Part shown: piece by piece, positions 63,153 through 64,000 of the stretch
How positions within the stretch are numbered: position 1 is the stretch's first letter
Layout: each line of letters begins with the position of its first letter
Assembly (NCBI GenBank): GCA_030849945.1
Contig: JAVDKK010000003.1
Span: forward strand, 868,001 to 932,000
Direction of reading: 5' to 3'
DNA: 64,000 bases
From: Schauerella fraxinea
GTDB lineage: Bacteria; Pseudomonadota; Gammaproteobacteria; Burkholderiales; Burkholderiaceae_B
Notes under the pieces: model-generated
Told to the model about the DNA's origin: nothing
The model's database searches: none
The model's input: only the letters and a program-made list of their open reading frames with translations
Made by a program: the position numbers and the translations under genes

Positions 63153-63577
63153 CCAACGAAAGTACGGTCGATGCAGTGTTTACGCCCATCGATCACGCGC
63201 GCAGTGCATTCGATCAATTGGGCGGTGAGCCGGGCGTGCGACAGCTCGTCGAGCGCTTTTACGACCTGATGGATGTGGAGCCGGATCTTGCGGCGTTACG
63301 CGCCGCGCACGGTCCCAGTCTGGACCAGGCGCGCGAGCGTCTGTTTCTCTTCCTGTGCGGCTATCTGGGTGGACCCGACCTGTATGTGCAGCAGTTCGGC
63401 CATCCGCGGTTGCGCGCCCGGCACCTGCCCTTTGCCATCGGCGAAGCCGAACGCGATCAGTGGGTGGTGTGCATGGGCCGCGCCATGGCCGATGTGGGGG
63501 TGTCGGCAACCTTGTCGGATCGTCTGCTGCAAGCCTTCTACGGTACGGCCGACTGGATGCGCAATCGTGCCGGTTGA
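63149..63577 (+). CDS. Group II truncated hemoglobin
   Basis: The 142-residue protein has the 2-on-2 globin pattern of the trHbO/YjbI group: LGGEPGVRQLVERFYDLMD near residue 24, a FLFLCGYLGGPDLY segment, and HPRLRARHLPFAIG containing the proximal histidine near residue 91. It may bind oxygen or protect against reactive oxygen or nitrogen species. It is translationally coupled to the FtsX-like permease and overlaps the downstream kinase gene. Confidence 0.9.
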   Translation: MTNESTVDAVFTPIDHARSAFDQLGGEPGVRQLVERFYDLMDVEPDLAALRAAHGPSLDQARERLFLFLCGYLGGPDLYVQQFGHPRLRARHLPFAIGEAERDQWVVCMGRAMADVGVSATLSDRLLQAFYGTADWMRNRAG

Positions 63578-64000
63578 CGACGTGGGGGCTGCACCGGCGG
63601 CATTTGCGCGCTTCGAATGGACCGACGGCGAACAGGGTGCCGGCGCCATGTTGTTCGATCCTCGCAGCCTGCCCGATCCCGGGCCGCACGTGCTGCTGCC
63701 CGACACGTATGGCGCGCAGGCGCGTCCCGTGGCGGTAGGTGGGCGGCAGTCGGCTTGGTTTGTGGACGGGGTATTCGGCGCGGCGGTGTTGCGCGGTTAT
63801 CGGCGCGGTGGCCTGGCTGCGCGCGTGAGCCGTCAGCGTTATCTGTGGCAGGGCGAGGCACGCACCCGCAGCTTCGCTGAAATGCGGCTGCTGGCGCAAT
63901 TGCGCGCGGCCGGCGTGCGGGTGCCGGCGCCGATCGCGGGCGGCTATTGGCGCAGCGGCATCACTTATGGCGCTGCCATTCTGATTGCCCGCATCCCCGG
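63567..64000 (+). CDS. 3-deoxy-D-manno-octulosonic acid (Kdo) kinase, partial
   Basis: An open frame starts at GTG 63567, overlapping the globin stop by 11 bases, and runs to the window end (144 codons). It contains GVFGAAVLRGYRRGGLAARV followed by YLWQGEARTRSFAEMRLL and the segment LRAAGVRVPAPIAGGYWRSG, the N-lobe pattern of WaaP/KdkA-type lipopolysaccharide kinases. These phosphorylate Kdo in the inner core. The catalytic lobe lies beyond the window, so the call rests on the N-terminal half. Confidence 0.72.
   Translation, partial: MPVDDVGAAPAAFARFEWTDGEQGAGAMLFDPRSLPDPGPHVLLPDTYGAQARPVAVGGRQSAWFVDGVFGAAVLRGYRRGGLAARVSRQRYLWQGEARTRSFAEMRLLAQLRAAGVRVPAPIAGGYWRSGITYGAAILIARIP

Overview
The window is about 64 kb of a GC-rich (roughly 60-65%) chromosome. 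Its gene content and order point to a betaproteobacterium of the order Burkholderiales, most likely family Alcaligenaceae (Bordetella/Achromobacter relatives). The indicators are several Bug-type (TctC) tricarboxylate receptors, the order xseB-ispA-dxs-folE2, priB lying between rpsF and rpsR, the hom-thrC pair behind alaC, and hpnCDE. No rRNA, tRNA, CRISPR array or intact insertion sequence was seen. The organism call is inference from gene content only.

Layout. 1-4.3 kb: a LysR regulator divergent from a three-gene oxidoreductase operon (aldo/keto reductase, Gfo/Idh/MocA, Tat-signal SDR), with a perfect inverted repeat in between. 4.5-4.85 kb: a small lipoprotein. 5.38-8.88 kb: an AT-richer insert carrying a His-Xaa-Ser (Hxs) system, hxsD-hxsB-hxsC-hxsA. 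It has two radical SAM proteins and an exported repeat protein with six consecutive H-x-S triplets and a peptidoglycan-binding tail. The biological role of this system is unknown, and it is the most interesting part of the window. 8.95-17.6 kb: an old-yellow-enzyme reductase, a BASS transporter, Bug receptors, an M81 (MlrC) metallopeptidase, a class III aminotransferase and an XRE-cupin regulator, which look like a catabolic module. 17.6-19.5 kb: an orphan response regulator and a methyltransferase.

19.6-25.6 kb (minus strand): a type II secretion block, gspC-G-H-I-J-K-L-M-N, with overlapping genes. It lacks gspD, gspE and gspF in this window, and gspK carries an 18-copy AAC microsatellite. 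25.7-32.2 kb: htpX, an EamA transporter, a two-domain sulfurtransferase with an odd linker, a PPOX-type protein, a Rieske oxygenase and an acyltransferase.

32.3-41 kb: mostly housekeeping genes: xseB-ispA-dxs, folE2, rpsF-priB-rpsR-rplI, a kinase-like gene and dnaB, followed by a degenerate 23/24-bp tandem repeat. 40.9-46.8 kb (minus): a second BASS transporter, alkA (apparently with a CTG start), pdxA, phoH, a BCP peroxiredoxin and an Mth938-like gene. 47-53 kb: alaC-hom-thrC, a hydroxyacid dehydrogenase, a GST and crcB/fluC. 53.1-56.1 kb (minus): hpnC-hpnD-hpnE, which make squalene. 56.2-64 kb: alr, an SDR, radA, a TauE/SafE permease, a large FtsX-like permease, a truncated globin and the start of a Kdo kinase cut by the window edge.
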